A stretch of DNA of 35,439 nucleotides from Flavobacteriales bacterium (lineage in GTDB: Bacteria > Bacteroidota > Bacteroidia > UBA10329). Of the stretch, positions 1 to 10,219 are shown in pieces. Every line of letters starts with the position of its first letter. Within the stretch, counting starts at the first letter, position 1. The stretch is from the NCBI GenBank assembly GCA_021741155.1, contig JAIOYP010000043.1:1-35439 (forward strand), written 5' to 3'. The position numbers were made by a program, and so were the translations under genes. Under the pieces are notes generated by a model. That model was not told where the DNA came from and did not search any database. It saw only the letters and a list, made by a program, of their open reading frames with translations.

Positions 1-3000
1 GCATCTCCCGCAGCCGAAGTGTAGGTCGGTGTGAGTGTAGTGGCTCCGGCCGTTATAGATCCAGCCCCATTTTCAGTCCAAGCAATAGTTCCGTTGGTAG
101 AACTGGCACCACTTACTGTTGCAGTACTACCCACGCAGATGGTCTGAGTTCCACCAGCAGAAGCAGTGGGAACAGCACTAAAAGAAATAGTGATTGGTGT
201 AGTGCCAACACAGCCGCTCACACCTTCAGTTGCTGTTAGTGTAATGGTTCCTGCAACAGAGGCGCTAATTGGCGTGCCAGTGCCAGTCGCTGCACCCGTC
301 CATGAGTAGGTGAAAAGGCCGTTACCACCCGTACCAGCAGATGCAGATGCACTAAGAGATATTGGAGTTCCAGAACAACCTAAAGCACCGGGTGTAGCGG
401 TAATTGTAGCACTAGGGTTTGTATTTATGGTAATAGGCGTTAATGTTGTGACACTTGCAGAATTACCACAAGCATTGTAGGGCTGCACTGTAATTGTTCC
501 CGTTCCGGCCGAGCCCCAGTTAACAGATACAGAAGTAGCGTTTGCGCTGTAGGTGGTTAGACTATTAATTGCAAATACCCCACCAGCTACAGTCCAGTTA
601 TAGCCTGTTGCTCCAGAGACTGCGGCAATGGAATAACTTGCACCTGTTTGGTTGGCGCAAACGATGGCATCGGCAGGCGTAATTGCCCCAGCATTGGCGG
701 GAACGGTTAATACTGTAAATGTTTTGTAGATTGGGATAGACCATCCGCAACAGTTCTCATACAATCGTAGTCTTATTTGATAAGTTGCTCCCGCTGTCCA
801 AGGGCCATTAACAACTCCTGGGCTTGCAGCAGTTGATGTATAAATATTCACTGACGGAGTACTTAGCAATGCTATTTCCCAACTGTAAGCCGTTGTATTT
901 GTTAATTGTGCTCCCGATAGAGAAGTGCCTAACGTAATAGATCCCGTTGGACATGGGTCGGTTATCGAATTAATGATGGTTGAAGCAGTTGGATCGACCA
1001 ATCTGTCTCCTTTCACCATAATAAAACTTGATATGGTAGTAGTAGTTGTAGCAAGTGATTTTACACCCGAGGCTGATGTTGATGGATAATAAATAACGGG
1101 TGCAGAAGATGAAGCCGAATAGCTGGATGTTGTGGCTGTCAGATTCTTCACATAGATTGGATCCGTATTTATGAAAGCCCCCCAGTTGTTTCCGCTGCTT
1201 TTTGTAAGCAGTATTTCTGAATTGCGGCAACCACTATACCAGTTGGCGGTAATGGTTCCATCAGTTGGTACAGAAGTAGGGGTTGTACCCGACTGCGTTA
1301 TGGATGCCCCAAATGATACAAGAGCCTGACTTAAGCCTGTTGCACCCGCGCCACCAGCACCACCAGCACCACCAGCACCACCAGTTCCTCCAGTTCCTCC
1401 TTTTCCGCCATCGCACCAGCCACTATTGTCTCCGCCAGCACTACCACCAGCACCGCCTACTCCAGCTTGTCCAGCACCGCCAGCACCGCCAGCACCGCCT
1501 GCGCCAGGATTGATGCCACAGTCGAGAATAGTACCTGAGCCACCATTGGCATAAACGCCAATTGAGGCTCCGCCACCAAACCCGTAATTACCTTTTAGGC
1601 CACCAGCACCACCAGTACCACCGACACCACCTGTACCCCAATAAGGGCCACAGCTACAGGTACAACACGTACCGCTTGCACCTTCTCCGCCTCTTCCGCC
1701 ACCGCCACCGCCAGCACCGTTAGCTCCCTGCGTTCCGTTTTGAGGTACATAAAAGACATTGATGCCCGATAGTGCTGTGCCAACAGTTCCTGCAGCTCCA
1801 GTAGCTCCAGTACCCCCAGCACCTCCATTAGATGCATTACAACCGTTGGCATCACAACCAGCAGAGTTACAACCTCCTGATGAGCAACCAGCACCTCCTG
1901 AACCTCCTGTGCCACCTCCCGTGCCACTTCCGACTCCGCCTGCTGCTCCGTTTGAACCAGTTACGCTGCAACCATCAGCATAAACATTTCCATTATTACC
2001 ACCAGCACCACCCGCACCGCCACCACCACTTCCGCCTATGGCAGCTCCAGGTAAACCTGCACTTCCAGCTCCAGTATTAATTATGCAACGGCTAACAGTA
2101 AAGCCTGATTGACCGTTGATATAAATACCAAAAACGGAGCGGCCTCTGCTGCTATAAGTTCCCGTAGCACCGGCAGCCTGAACATTGATGGTAAGATCTT
2201 TCAGGGTAAACCCATTTCCTGCAGGTTGTATTCCAATGTAATAGCCTGTTCCGTAAGTGGAATTATCTACAATAGCAGGGTTGATGTTCAATATGGTTGC
2301 TGTTGCAGTGCTCTTTATCCATGTAGAGGAATTGTAACCTCCATCAATGATAATATTGGCTGGAATAGAGATAGTGTTACTGAAAGTATAGGTTCCAGAA
2401 GCCATAAGGATATGATTTCTTGATGGACTACCTGCAAAAATCACAAAGGCCTGTAGCAAGGTAACTGGGCATATCTTGCTTCCTAAGGTACCACTAGGGT
2501 CTCCAGTTGTTGACACATAGATGAAGTTACAATCATCAACCGCAACTCCGTTGGGTGGAAAAGTTATCGAAAAGTTCTGTGTTGCGCTTGTGCAGGAGTT
2601 GTAGGCCAAATCTCTTACCTGAAAGGTGTTGTTTGATCCATTTGCTAAACCACTGAATATGGGAGAGTTCTGCCAAGCCCCACTGTTCATTTTATACTGA
2701 TAGGTGCCCGAAGCTCCTCCTGTGGCATTCAATGTAACTGAAGCAGAAGTGTAAGTAGATCCCGAACATGCGTATCCAACGCTATAGGTGAACGTAATCG
2801 GGCTTGGATCATCAATAATTTGGCTGGCAGCACCTGTGCAATTGTTGTTGTCTGTGACCGTTAGATTATAGGTTCTTGCAGAAAGACCTGTAACATTCTG
2901 AGTGCCTGGGTTTGCATATCCTGCGGGTGTTGATGACCATGTGTATGAACTGTACGTGCCTGTTCCACCGCTCGGTGTAGAATTAATAGATCCAGTGCTG

Positions 3001-5120
3001 CTGCCACTGCAATTGGTTTCAAATCCGTTGAAATCAGTAGCAGTAAGACCAACCGTAATGACAGCAGGAGCAGTGAGTGTTCTGGTACCAGAAGCACCGC
3101 AACCGCCAGCATCTGAAATATTTACACTATATGTTCCTGCTGTTAGACCCGATATCGTATTGGAAGAGGAGTTAACAACATTTGTAGTTCCGTTTGACCA
3201 AGCAAAAGTGATAGGAAAGGCTGTGGATGTTGTAGTTGCGGTTACTGTTCCATTGCTGGAGCTGTTACAACTTACACCGTAAGCACCAAAGGCACTTGAG
3301 GTCATTGTAACATTAAAGGTTGGGGTAATGGTAACCGTAATTGTAACAGGAAGTCCTTCACAATTTGTACTGGTATTATAAGCTGTAACATAATAAGTAT
3401 CACTGGTATTGATAATAGGGGATGTAAGACCTGAGCCAATTAAAGTAGAAAGGTTAGTTCTGTACCACCTAGTATTGTAGCCAACTGGAACCGCATCAGC
3501 GGTAAGGGTTCCAGAACCACAAATTGAAATACTGAAATCGGACGAAGAACCACCTATATATGGCTTGCTAGGTATCGGATTTAATTCGGTAACACCAGAG
3601 GTAACAGAACCACAACCTGAGCCAGTACACGATCTGGTACATTTTACCCAAGTATTCACCGCCACCGGACCCGTTGCGTATGTTGAACCAGTTCCAACCG
3701 TGGCACCAAACCCACTACTTGAGTTGGTGGTACTGATTACCCATGCATAGCTACAGGTTCCCGTTCCGCCTGCAGTTGTTGCAGTCAGCGTGGTACCAGC
3801 GGTTTGAGAGACGCAGATTGCCGTGCCTTGTGATGTAATAGAAATGGTTGGGTCGGCCACTACTGGCCACGATGCCATTGTGGTGAAGGTTTCTGCCGCA
3901 CCGTCACACCCGCTACCAGTACAATCCCTTTTGCCCTGTATTGTAACCGTTGTTCCTCCAGCTCCAGCTGTGATAACGGTAGTACCAGGCACGTATGCCG
4001 AATAGGCACCGCCTATACTGTACTGATAAGAATCGGTGCAGGTTACCCCACCTGTTCCTGCTGTAAACGTAGCAGTAGGATTGGCACCTGCACAAATTTG
4101 TGTTCCGTTTGCAGGTGTGGCTACGTTTAACGTTGGTAATGAAGGGTCGGCAACAACTGGCCACGATACCAATGTGGTGAAGGTCTCTGCCGCACCGTCA
4201 CATCCAGTACCAGTACAATCCCTTTTACCTTGTATGATTACGGTTGTTCCTCCAGCTCCTGCTGTAATAGTAGTTGTTCCTGGAACATAGGCGGAATAGT
4301 TGGTTCCTCCATTAATACTGTACTGATAAGACTCAGTGCAGCTTAATCCACCTGTTCCTGCTGCAAACGTAGCAGAAGGATTTGCACCTGCACAAATTTG
4401 TGTTCCGTTTGCAGGTGTGGCTGTTGCTATTGTAGGTAATGTAGGGTCAGCTACCACAGTCACAGCTACACCATTAGATACAGAGCAACTTGCATTTGCC
4501 GCTGTGAGCGTGAAAGTACCGTTGTATGCGGTAGTTGATGCGAATGCCGCAGGATCATAAGTACCGTTACTGTAGGCATTGGGGCCACTCCACGAATAAT
4601 CTACTCCAGTGGTACCGCTATTTATCAATCCACCAGCAGCTCCGAGATCAATATTATTGGTAACACAAAGACTGGTTGGTACAGAACTGGCAGTTACAGC
4701 AGTTGGTGTTACAACTCTGTAACTAATAACGGCCGAGCCACTACCATTACCATAAGGTGCCACCCATCCAATCCAATTAGTTGCTGGAGTAGCAGTCCTG
4801 AACGTACCAACAGTTATGCTGGTAGCGGCAGCCGAGTACCACAGGTAAGTTGGCGTTGATTGTGTTCCGTTGATGCACAAGTTCGTATTGATGTAGCCTG
4901 AAGATCCACCTACAGCTAACGAGAACTCATACCATGTATTAGCAGTAACCGTGAATACAGCACGTGACCCAGGCCCAACATTTTTGGTCCCATTTGAACA
5001 TTGGTTATTTGCAATAGTTACTCCAGTCTCTGCGTTGATAGCGTGACATTGAGCAAACGAGGTCTGCCAATTACCAAGAAAAAGCACAACTACTGTGAGA
5101 AGAGTAATTAATCGGGTCAT
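1..5120 (-). CDS. Giant secreted Ig/PKD-repeat and beta-helix surface protein, 5' part (runs off the left edge)
   Basis: The frame is open from the ATG at 5120 to the window edge (1706 codons), with no stop in the stretches I translated. A signal peptide (residues 1-24, ending TSFAQ) precedes a jelly-roll-like N-terminal region. Next come many Ser/Thr/Gly-rich Ig or PKD-like modules, including two near-identical ~99-residue units at about residues 222-421. From about residue 860 (IYVSTTGDPSG...) the sequence looks like a right-handed parallel beta-helix. Residues ~1020-1266 are an extreme Gly-Gly-Ala region with clustered cysteines. Ig-like modules then resume to the edge. The type is that of cell-surface or adhesin-like T9SS cargo; the sorting domain would lie beyond the window, so that part is inferred. 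Short proline-rich frames on the other strand are shadows. The 186-bp upstream region is AT-rich and shows no convincing promoter. Confidence 0.9.
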   Translation of the reverse strand, partial: MTRLITLLTVVVLFLGNWQTSFAQCHAINAETGVTIANNQCSNGTKNVGPGSRAVFTVTANTWYEFSLAVGGSSGYINTNLCINGTQSTPTYLWYSAAATSITVGTFRTATPATNWIGWVAPYGNGSGSAVISYRVVTPTAVTASSVPTSLCVTNNIDLGAAGGLINSGTTGVDYSWSGPNAYSNGTYDPAAFASTTAYNGTFTLTAANASCSVSNGVAVTVVADPTLPTIATATPANGTQICAGANPSATFAAGTGGLSCTESYQYSINGGTNYSAYVPGTTTITAGAGGTTVIIQGKRDCTGTGCDGAAETFTTLVSWPVVADPSLPTLNVATPANGTQICAGANPTATFTAGTGGVTCTDSYQYSIGGAYSAYVPGTTVITAGAGGTTVTIQGKRDCTGSGCDGAAETFTTMASWPVVADPTISITSQGTAICVSQTAGTTLTATTAGGTGTCSYAWVISTTNSSSGFGATVGTGSTYATGPVAVNTWVKCTRSCTGSGCGSVTSGVTELNPIPSKPYIGGSSSDFSISICGSGTLTADAVPVGYNTRWYRTNLSTLIGSGLTSPIINTSDTYYVTAYNTSTNCEGLPVTITVTITPTFNVTMTSSAFGAYGVSCNSSSNGTVTATTTSTAFPITFAWSNGTTNVVNSSSNTISGLTAGTYSVNISDAGGCGASGTRTLTAPAVITVGLTATDFNGFETNCSGSSTGSINSTPSGGTGTYSSYTWSSTPAGYANPGTQNVTGLSARTYNLTVTDNNNCTGAASQIIDDPSPITFTYSVGYACSGSTYTSASVTLNATGGASGTYQYKMNSGAWQNSPIFSGLANGSNNTFQVRDLAYNSCTSATQNFSITFPPNGVAVDDCNFIYVSTTGDPSGTLGSKICPVTLLQAFVIFAGSPSRNHILMASGTYTFSNTISIPANIIIDGGYNSSTWIKSTATATILNINPAIVDNSTYGTGYYIGIQPAGNGFTLKDLTINVQAAGATGTYSSRGRSVFGIYINGQSGFTVSRCIINTGAGSAGLPGAAIGGSGGGGAGGAGGNNGNVYADGCSVTGSNGAAGGVGSGTGGGTGGSGGAGCSSGGCNSAGCDANGCNASNGGAGGTGATGAAGTVGTALSGINVFYVPQNGTQGANGAGGGGGGRGGEGASGTCCTCSCGPYWGTGGVGGTGGAGGLKGNYGFGGGASIGVYANGGSGTILDCGINPGAGGAGGAGGAGQAGVGGAGGSAGGDNSGWCDGGKGGTGGTGGAGGAGGAGGAGATGLSQALVSFGASITQSGTTPTSVPTDGTITANWYSGCRNSEILLTKSSGNNWGAFINTDPIYVKNLTATTSSYSASSSAPVIYYPSTSASGVKSLATTTTTISSFIMVKGDRLVDPTASTIINSITDPCPTGSITLGTSLSGAQLTNTTAYSWEIALLSTPSVNIYTSTAASPGVVNGPWTAGATYQIRLRLYENCCGWSIPIYKTFTVLTVPANAGAITPADAIVCANQTGASYSIAAVSGATGYNWTVAGGVFAINSLTTYSANATSVSVNWGSAGTGTITVQPYNACGNSASVTTLTPITINTNPSATITATPGALGCSGTPISLSASASAGTGGNGLFTYSWTGAATGTGTPISASVAGTITLTATEGVSGCVGTTPITISFSAVPTASAGGTQTICVGSTATVSGASSTNGTIAWTENGAGSITAGATTLTPTYTSAAGD
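1320..2065 (-). repeat. Gly-Gly-Ala-rich, cysteine-dotted low-complexity coding region
   Basis: This stretch encodes roughly 245 residues dominated by GGA/GGT triplets with period 3. Cysteine clusters occur within it (CSSGGCNSAGCDANGC, CCTCSCG). Short hydrophobic strands interrupt it (GINVFYVPQNG, SIGVYANGGSG) and look like remaining beta-helix rungs. The Gly-rich segments therefore appear to be loops or bundles growing out of the helix. Confidence 0.85.
3860..4455 (-). repeat. Tandem duplication of a ~298-bp coding unit inside the giant surface gene
   Basis: Two consecutive in-frame units (about 4158-4455 and 3860-4157) are nearly identical at DNA and protein level. Each runs from a VADP motif through ATPANGTQICAGANP, a QYSI..SAYVPGTT segment and IQGKRDCTG, to a FTT..SWPV end. 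They differ by small indels, for example GGTNYS versus GGAYS. A third VADPT start follows, but its module has diverged. Boundaries are approximate. Confidence 0.85.
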
Positions 5121-5306
5121 TGGATTAGGTTTAGTATCTACTAAGAACATGGTTAAATATGAGCAAAGAAACAATATTGTTTAATAATTCTGTGTTCGAT
5201 AATGTGACTAATTTTAATTTTTAATATCCGATATAATATGCATAGTTAAGGTATATGTGTATTAAGATTGACGTATTAATATATGATAAATTTAACATTC
5301 AACTTT

Positions 5307-8129
5307 CTAATTTTGACTTTTGGTGGCAATAGTATTTGATAATTGTCTCAAATTCTTCTTAAAAAACTCATTGTGTGGGTCAATAAGTAAGTAGGTCTCA
5401 CACACTTGAATCGACTCTTCGTACCTCTGCAGCTGAAAAAGAATACGCGCAAGGTTGTCATAGGCTTCGTAACTGTTTGGTTCTAATTTGAGGTAGTTGC
5501 GGTAAGATCGTAGCGCCTTCTCGTATTCTCCAGTTGCCTCATATCCTTGTGCCACCTGCAAAATTACAGGGGGATAAGTGGAGTCAATTCTAATGGCATA
5601 TTCTCTGGCTTTAATTGAGCTGGGAACATCGCCTAACACATCATAAACTCTAGCAAGATCGACCCATGCGTTAAAAAAAAGCGGATATATTTCTGTTGCC
5701 TTGGTCAAATGTGAGGCCGCGTTTTTTACATCACTTAGTTCCGAATTAATTATCTGATTGTCTTTAGAGACATTTTCCATGATGGCGTGTCCAAGAAGGT
5801 TGTGTGCCTGTGCAGAATTCGGAACATTCTTAATATCATGCTGCATCAGGGTCAATTTATTTTTCCATTGTGAATTTCGGCAAATAGAATAGGCCGAAAA
5901 TGAGCAGATGGTCAAAATGGATAGAATCGAAACTAAGGTCTTACTGGTTTTTCCGGATGATTCAAGGACATAGACAACCACTCCAACTAAGGCAAGACAG
6001 AAGCCGAACGAAGCCACATAGCTGAATCTGTCTGAGAACATTCCTGCAACCATTTCGGCCATTCCGGAGAACAGCACGATTGACGAAAGGTATAAAAGTA
6101 TTCCAATAGCAACTGTGGGATTTCTTCTTATGAGAAAGATTCCAAGGATTAGAAATGCTACGTGTAACGAAATAAATGCCAATGATCTTGCTGAGAATAT
6201 GTGTGAGATTCTGATCTCATCAAATCCATAATAGAACGCAAGCGGATAAGGAAGGAATAATGCTTGAGTGTAACGCCCAATCGTTTCAGCAGCTGTTCCA
6301 ATCTTCCATCCTACTGGGGCAAATGGGCTCAGTGGATGTTCTACATAGTCGAACGGACGTTTCCAAGAGTGTATTTTATCGGCAGACCAATAGGCTGAGG
6401 TGTTCCAATCTGCTCCCATGTTCCAATCAATCTGGCTGTTCCAGTTGGGAGCGGTTTCTATTTCGGAGAGAAGTTGAAACTTGAGTTCCTGTAGTCTCAG
6501 ATTTGGAGTATGTGAGAGACGTGCAAAGGTGTCACGTTCAATGATTACTCTACCGATTAGAATTCCTGAGCAAACGAAAAAAACTATGAGCATTATTCTC
6601 TTTGAGTCGTAAGCATGAATTCCACTCATCTTTTGGATGTAACTAGCTACTGTAATTCGAATGTAACCACTAGCTATTTTCACAATTAAAAGACTTGAAA
6701 GCACTACCAAAACATAAAAAATAATTTGGGTAATTAATGTTGAGTCAATCAGGTAAATAGTAGTTGCCGCTGCACTACTCAATACTAATAGCCCACCAAT
6801 AAACCACTTCAGTTGTATGTCAAAGAAAAATGAGATGACCACCAATCCCAATAAAAGGATAATGGCTCCAGATTGGGATTGAAAAAAGTCATTGTCCAAT
6901 ACAACAATAACGCTGATTGCAACCAAACTGAAGAGAAGTTGTCGTATCAGATTTATTCGATTGTGAAGTATTAGGTTGACCAGAAAGTGAAGCAGAATAA
7001 AAAAAATAAAACCATCGCCCATGTCACTAAGAAGTAATACAAAGGAGAACCTAAAAAAAGCATCTGGTTTGTTGGATGGGATTAGAATGAAAGAGGTGAT
7101 AATGAAAATGGTAAGAATTGTATGAATCCATTCCATTTGATGCCAGCTTATAAAAATAGCAATAGTGCCTGCTAGCATAATCTCCAATTTCCGCGATAGC
7201 GTTAAACGTATAGCTTCTTCAAACGGTCTTTTGAACACCTTTAAAATCGGGGTCAATTTAGTTAGCAGCTTTAGCGTGCTATCAGAAGTTTTGTACAGAA
7301 TGTTCCATACGTACCAGATAGCCGAACGTACAGCATTTTGATAAGTGTTATTTGTGATAAATCTTATGACGAAAAAACTCACAGCAACACTTGCCATGTT
7401 GCGGAAACGGTTGTCAAACATTACATCTCTTCCCTCAAATACAAAGTAAAGTGAGAACGCATATAGCGCAAGCAGCAACAAATCCTTGAAAAACGGTTTA
7501 GGATACGCAGGGACGAGCGCCAATAACAAAATAAAGTTTACTCCAGACACTTTGGAGGTAAGGCTCAAAAAGAAGAAAAAAGACCCCAGCAGTAAACTTG
7601 GTAACCAACGTTTGGGACGAATGAGCGTGAAACACCCCATCAATGCAAAGAGAAGGGCAAGCATCTCATCCCTATTCTTGATACTTGCAACTACCTCAGT
7701 ATGAATTGGATGAACTGTAAATAGCAAGGCAGTACCCAAAGCAATGCCAATTTGATCTGGGAAAATGCGGCTAATAAGAAGGAATACTAAAATGCAGGTA
7801 ACGAGGTAGAGCAGTAGGTTAATTGAGTGGCTCGTCAGGGGCGATTCTCCAAACAGGTCATGCTCAATAGCAAATGATGCCAAAGTCGTTGGTCGATATC
7901 CGTAAGAATATCCCATATCGTCTTGATAATATGGACTTCGATAAATTTCTGGAATTGCCTTTATGCCTTTAGCCGTTAGGCGATGATTTTGGGTAACTAG
8001 GTTGTCATCCAGATTGTAATCGTTGAAGAGTGTGTTGCCGAAAGTGGCTATGCAAACAATGCCTATAAGTAGAGAAGAACGAAGCTTGCTCCCAATTATA
8101 GAGTCATATACTACCTTAAGCTTATTCAT
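5307..8129 (-). CDS. Polytopic GT-C/TMTC-like membrane protein with C-terminal TPR repeats
   Basis: This 940-residue protein starts with a transmembrane segment followed by NLDDN (D41-D42), the acidic motif expected on the first external loop of GT-C glycosyltransferases. HPIHTEVVASIKNRDE (140-155) and a late segment around WKIGTAAETIGRYTQALFLPYPLAFYY match the general pattern of TMTC (transmembrane-TPR, DUF1736) proteins. About 10 or more hydrophobic segments follow, including an unusually long hydrophobic middle (~200-530). Residues ~750-930 are TPR repeats. TMTC proteins in animals are O-mannosyltransferases; the bacterial substrate is unknown. The ATG overlaps the stop of the upstream cytochrome gene (ATGA), so the two are probably co-translated. 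Function in protein or surface-glycan glycosylation is inferred. Confidence 0.8.
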   Translation of the reverse strand: MNKLKVVYDSIIGSKLRSSLLIGIVCIATFGNTLFNDYNLDDNLVTQNHRLTAKGIKAIPEIYRSPYYQDDMGYSYGYRPTTLASFAIEHDLFGESPLTSHSINLLLYLVTCILVFLLISRIFPDQIGIALGTALLFTVHPIHTEVVASIKNRDEMLALLFALMGCFTLIRPKRWLPSLLLGSFFFFLSLTSKVSGVNFILLLALVPAYPKPFFKDLLLLALYAFSLYFVFEGRDVMFDNRFRNMASVAVSFFVIRFITNNTYQNAVRSAIWYVWNILYKTSDSTLKLLTKLTPILKVFKRPFEEAIRLTLSRKLEIMLAGTIAIFISWHQMEWIHTILTIFIITSFILIPSNKPDAFFRFSFVLLLSDMGDGFIFFILLHFLVNLILHNRINLIRQLLFSLVAISVIVVLDNDFFQSQSGAIILLLGLVVISFFFDIQLKWFIGGLLVLSSAAATTIYLIDSTLITQIIFYVLVVLSSLLIVKIASGYIRITVASYIQKMSGIHAYDSKRIMLIVFFVCSGILIGRVIIERDTFARLSHTPNLRLQELKFQLLSEIETAPNWNSQIDWNMGADWNTSAYWSADKIHSWKRPFDYVEHPLSPFAPVGWKIGTAAETIGRYTQALFLPYPLAFYYGFDEIRISHIFSARSLAFISLHVAFLILGIFLIRRNPTVAIGILLYLSSIVLFSGMAEMVAGMFSDRFSYVASFGFCLALVGVVVYVLESSGKTSKTLVSILSILTICSFSAYSICRNSQWKNKLTLMQHDIKNVPNSAQAHNLLGHAIMENVSKDNQIINSELSDVKNAASHLTKATEIYPLFFNAWVDLARVYDVLGDVPSSIKAREYAIRIDSTYPPVILQVAQGYEATGEYEKALRSYRNYLKLEPNSYEAYDNLARILFQLQRYEESIQVCETYLLIDPHNEFFKKNLRQLSNTIATKSQN

Positions 8130-10075
8130 TTGGATCTATAAACCTTTAAAATGCTATCGTTTTCAACAGTTTTTATTCTCAGCAGATAAACACCTTTTTC
8201 AAGAGGAAGATTGATGCCTTCTTGAGTATATTGAGGCAACTTTGAGATTAATCTCCCTCGAACATCATAGATTTCAATAGCTATGATAGAACTGAAATTG
8301 TCACCTTTCAGTCTCACTTTTCCAGTCATAGTAGGATTTGGATAAGCTGTTATTTCAGAATTAATTCGATTTGTAATCCCAGTAACTACGTTGATGTTTA
8401 GAATGGAATCAGCTGCAATTAGTACAGGCGATTGATCAGCATTATTGTACATCGTTTCAAAAGCATCAATTGTGGGTGTAGAAGTGGCAAACATTTCCTG
8501 CATCCATTTCGGGGGAGCAGATTGATAAAACACTTTTGATGTCACTTTAATATTTCCGTTGTAGCCATTAAGCGGAACGTGATATTTGACTAAATCAGTT
8601 CCCGAACCTTCAAATCCATCAAAGTTGAAGTTTGGGTCCGTCAAGGCAGCTCCAGCAATGAAAGTGGTGTCATAAGCAGAATGAGAAGTTGTGAACCCAA
8701 GTGGTGCCAACCGATTGTCTTTAATCGGGGTAACCGCCCGTTCTAAAATAGTTGTCACGTTTCCATTCACATCACCCATTACCATTTCATAAATCTGAAC
8801 TTGCTGTTCGTTGGTAATGAAATCGTAGTGCGGTTCGTACGTGGCATTTTGCCCCATTACCTCATAATTGGACTGTAAAACTCCCGATTTAAAGAGCGTA
8901 TCGCCATTATCCTGAATTACGAGGAATTCTATGAAAGCACGTCTTGCCGGATAGCCTGAAGGGAATTTATGTCCAGCCAAATTCTCCAACTTCAACTCAA
9001 AATAAGCGGTGTCACTATCAAATGTTTGAAAGGTTAAATCAAGATTCATGGTTCGATGTTGAAGCATGCGTTCCGTTCGCGCAATGGTAGAATCCATGAC
9101 TTCGTCAGAAGCTGAAAGTCCTAACGTTTGCGCATTCTGCTTCAATAATTTCAACATAAAGCTGTTTCCGCCCACCAATTCGTGCTTAGCAAATGGTGAC
9201 CGTCCAAATAATTCAGGGTAGTTGGCAGAAACGACTACTTCTTCCGAAACCAACGGCATGTGGCAGCCTTGGCATGTGGTTGCGTTTGATTGTCCATCGT
9301 TATAGGCCGAATTCAACCATTCGTGATAGGTTGCTTGCTCCACAAACGTTCCGCCAGTGAAATTGCCGTTCAAATCAACACTTTCGGTCAGCAAGGTGTG
9401 GCATCCTGCGCAAAGTCCAGCATCAAGAATATGATTGCTTTGAACAGGAATAATTCCGACCAAATCCTGCATTGGAGCAGTAAATGGTTTGTCAAACGGA
9501 CCATAAGCGACTGGTTGAGGTGCAAAATTCAAAACTCCTGAATTCAAATTTCCCAATTGTTGTGACGATTGTTTGTGGCAAGCAAGGCACGAAACACCAT
9601 CCAATCCGAGCGAGTCTGTTTCTAGGTCATCCATTCCATAAGCTCCCATACTGAACTCAACGTGAGAGTATTTCCCCATTGGTGCATGGCATGTGGTACA
9701 CTTGTCTTCCAGGGCTGTTTTGTGCTGTGGGTTGATGGTTACTTCGTGGCTCACCTTCGCTCTCCAGAACGGATCTTTTGCGGCATTTGCCATCATTGTT
9801 CCACGCCAGTATGTGACTGGGCTTATATCATGTCCCATTTCGTTCACATTAGCTGCAAATGTTGGGTCAAAACCGTGGCAACCATCGCAATTTCCTGATG
9901 CTTTGAAATAGCCGTTATCGGCAAGTGGTAAACCAATGCTGTTGGCACGGAAGTAATTGATTTCCTGCGGACCGTGGTACGCTTGTGCATCCGTCCATTG
10001 GTAGTTAGCAATGGAGGCTAGATAGATTATTCCTCCAATTGCGAGGATGATAAACGGTTTAAGAAATCGTTGCAT
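8126..10075 (-). CDS. Secreted five-haem cytochrome c with T9SS sorting domain
   Basis: The 649-residue product begins with an N-terminal hydrophobic signal/anchor (residues 1-32). Five CxxCH haem-binding motifs follow: CDGCH (63-67), CTTCH (126-130), CLACH (163-167), CAGCH (222-226) and CQGCH (268-272). The middle (~290-560) has no further haem motif and looks beta-rich. The C-terminus (~575-649: YPNPTMTGKVRLKG...YDVRGR...GVYLLRI) is a type A T9SS sorting domain, so the protein should be exported across the outer membrane. It is the first gene of a two-gene unit and overlaps the next start by 4 bp. An extracellular or surface electron-transfer role is inferred from haem number and location; the redox partner is not visible here. 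Confidence 0.9.
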   Translation of the reverse strand: MQRFLKPFIILAIGGIIYLASIANYQWTDAQAYHGPQEINYFRANSIGLPLADNGYFKASGNCDGCHGFDPTFAANVNEMGHDISPVTYWRGTMMANAAKDPFWRAKVSHEVTINPQHKTALEDKCTTCHAPMGKYSHVEFSMGAYGMDDLETDSLGLDGVSCLACHKQSSQQLGNLNSGVLNFAPQPVAYGPFDKPFTAPMQDLVGIIPVQSNHILDAGLCAGCHTLLTESVDLNGNFTGGTFVEQATYHEWLNSAYNDGQSNATTCQGCHMPLVSEEVVVSANYPELFGRSPFAKHELVGGNSFMLKLLKQNAQTLGLSASDEVMDSTIARTERMLQHRTMNLDLTFQTFDSDTAYFELKLENLAGHKFPSGYPARRAFIEFLVIQDNGDTLFKSGVLQSNYEVMGQNATYEPHYDFITNEQQVQIYEMVMGDVNGNVTTILERAVTPIKDNRLAPLGFTTSHSAYDTTFIAGAALTDPNFNFDGFEGSGTDLVKYHVPLNGYNGNIKVTSKVFYQSAPPKWMQEMFATSTPTIDAFETMYNNADQSPVLIAADSILNINVVTGITNRINSEITAYPNPTMTGKVRLKGDNFSSIIAIEIYDVRGRLISKLPQYTQEGINLPLEKGVYLLRIKTVENDSILKVYRSK

Positions 10076-10219
10076 GTATTGACTTTAACGGGCTCTAAAA
10101 TACCTGTTTTTGAATCCGTGTTTGGTTTGGGCAAGACAATCCACGGACACTTATGTAACTGATGTTACTGTTGGTGCAGGTACTTCGTTCGTCCTTTGTG
10201 TCAACAAAAACAAAAAGAC

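Noticed and set aside
1283..4560. Several proline- or histidine-rich + strand frames over the giant surface gene
   Set aside because: They are the antisense of Gly/Thr/Val-rich repeats in the open minus-strand frame, which has a signal peptide and recognisable modules throughout.
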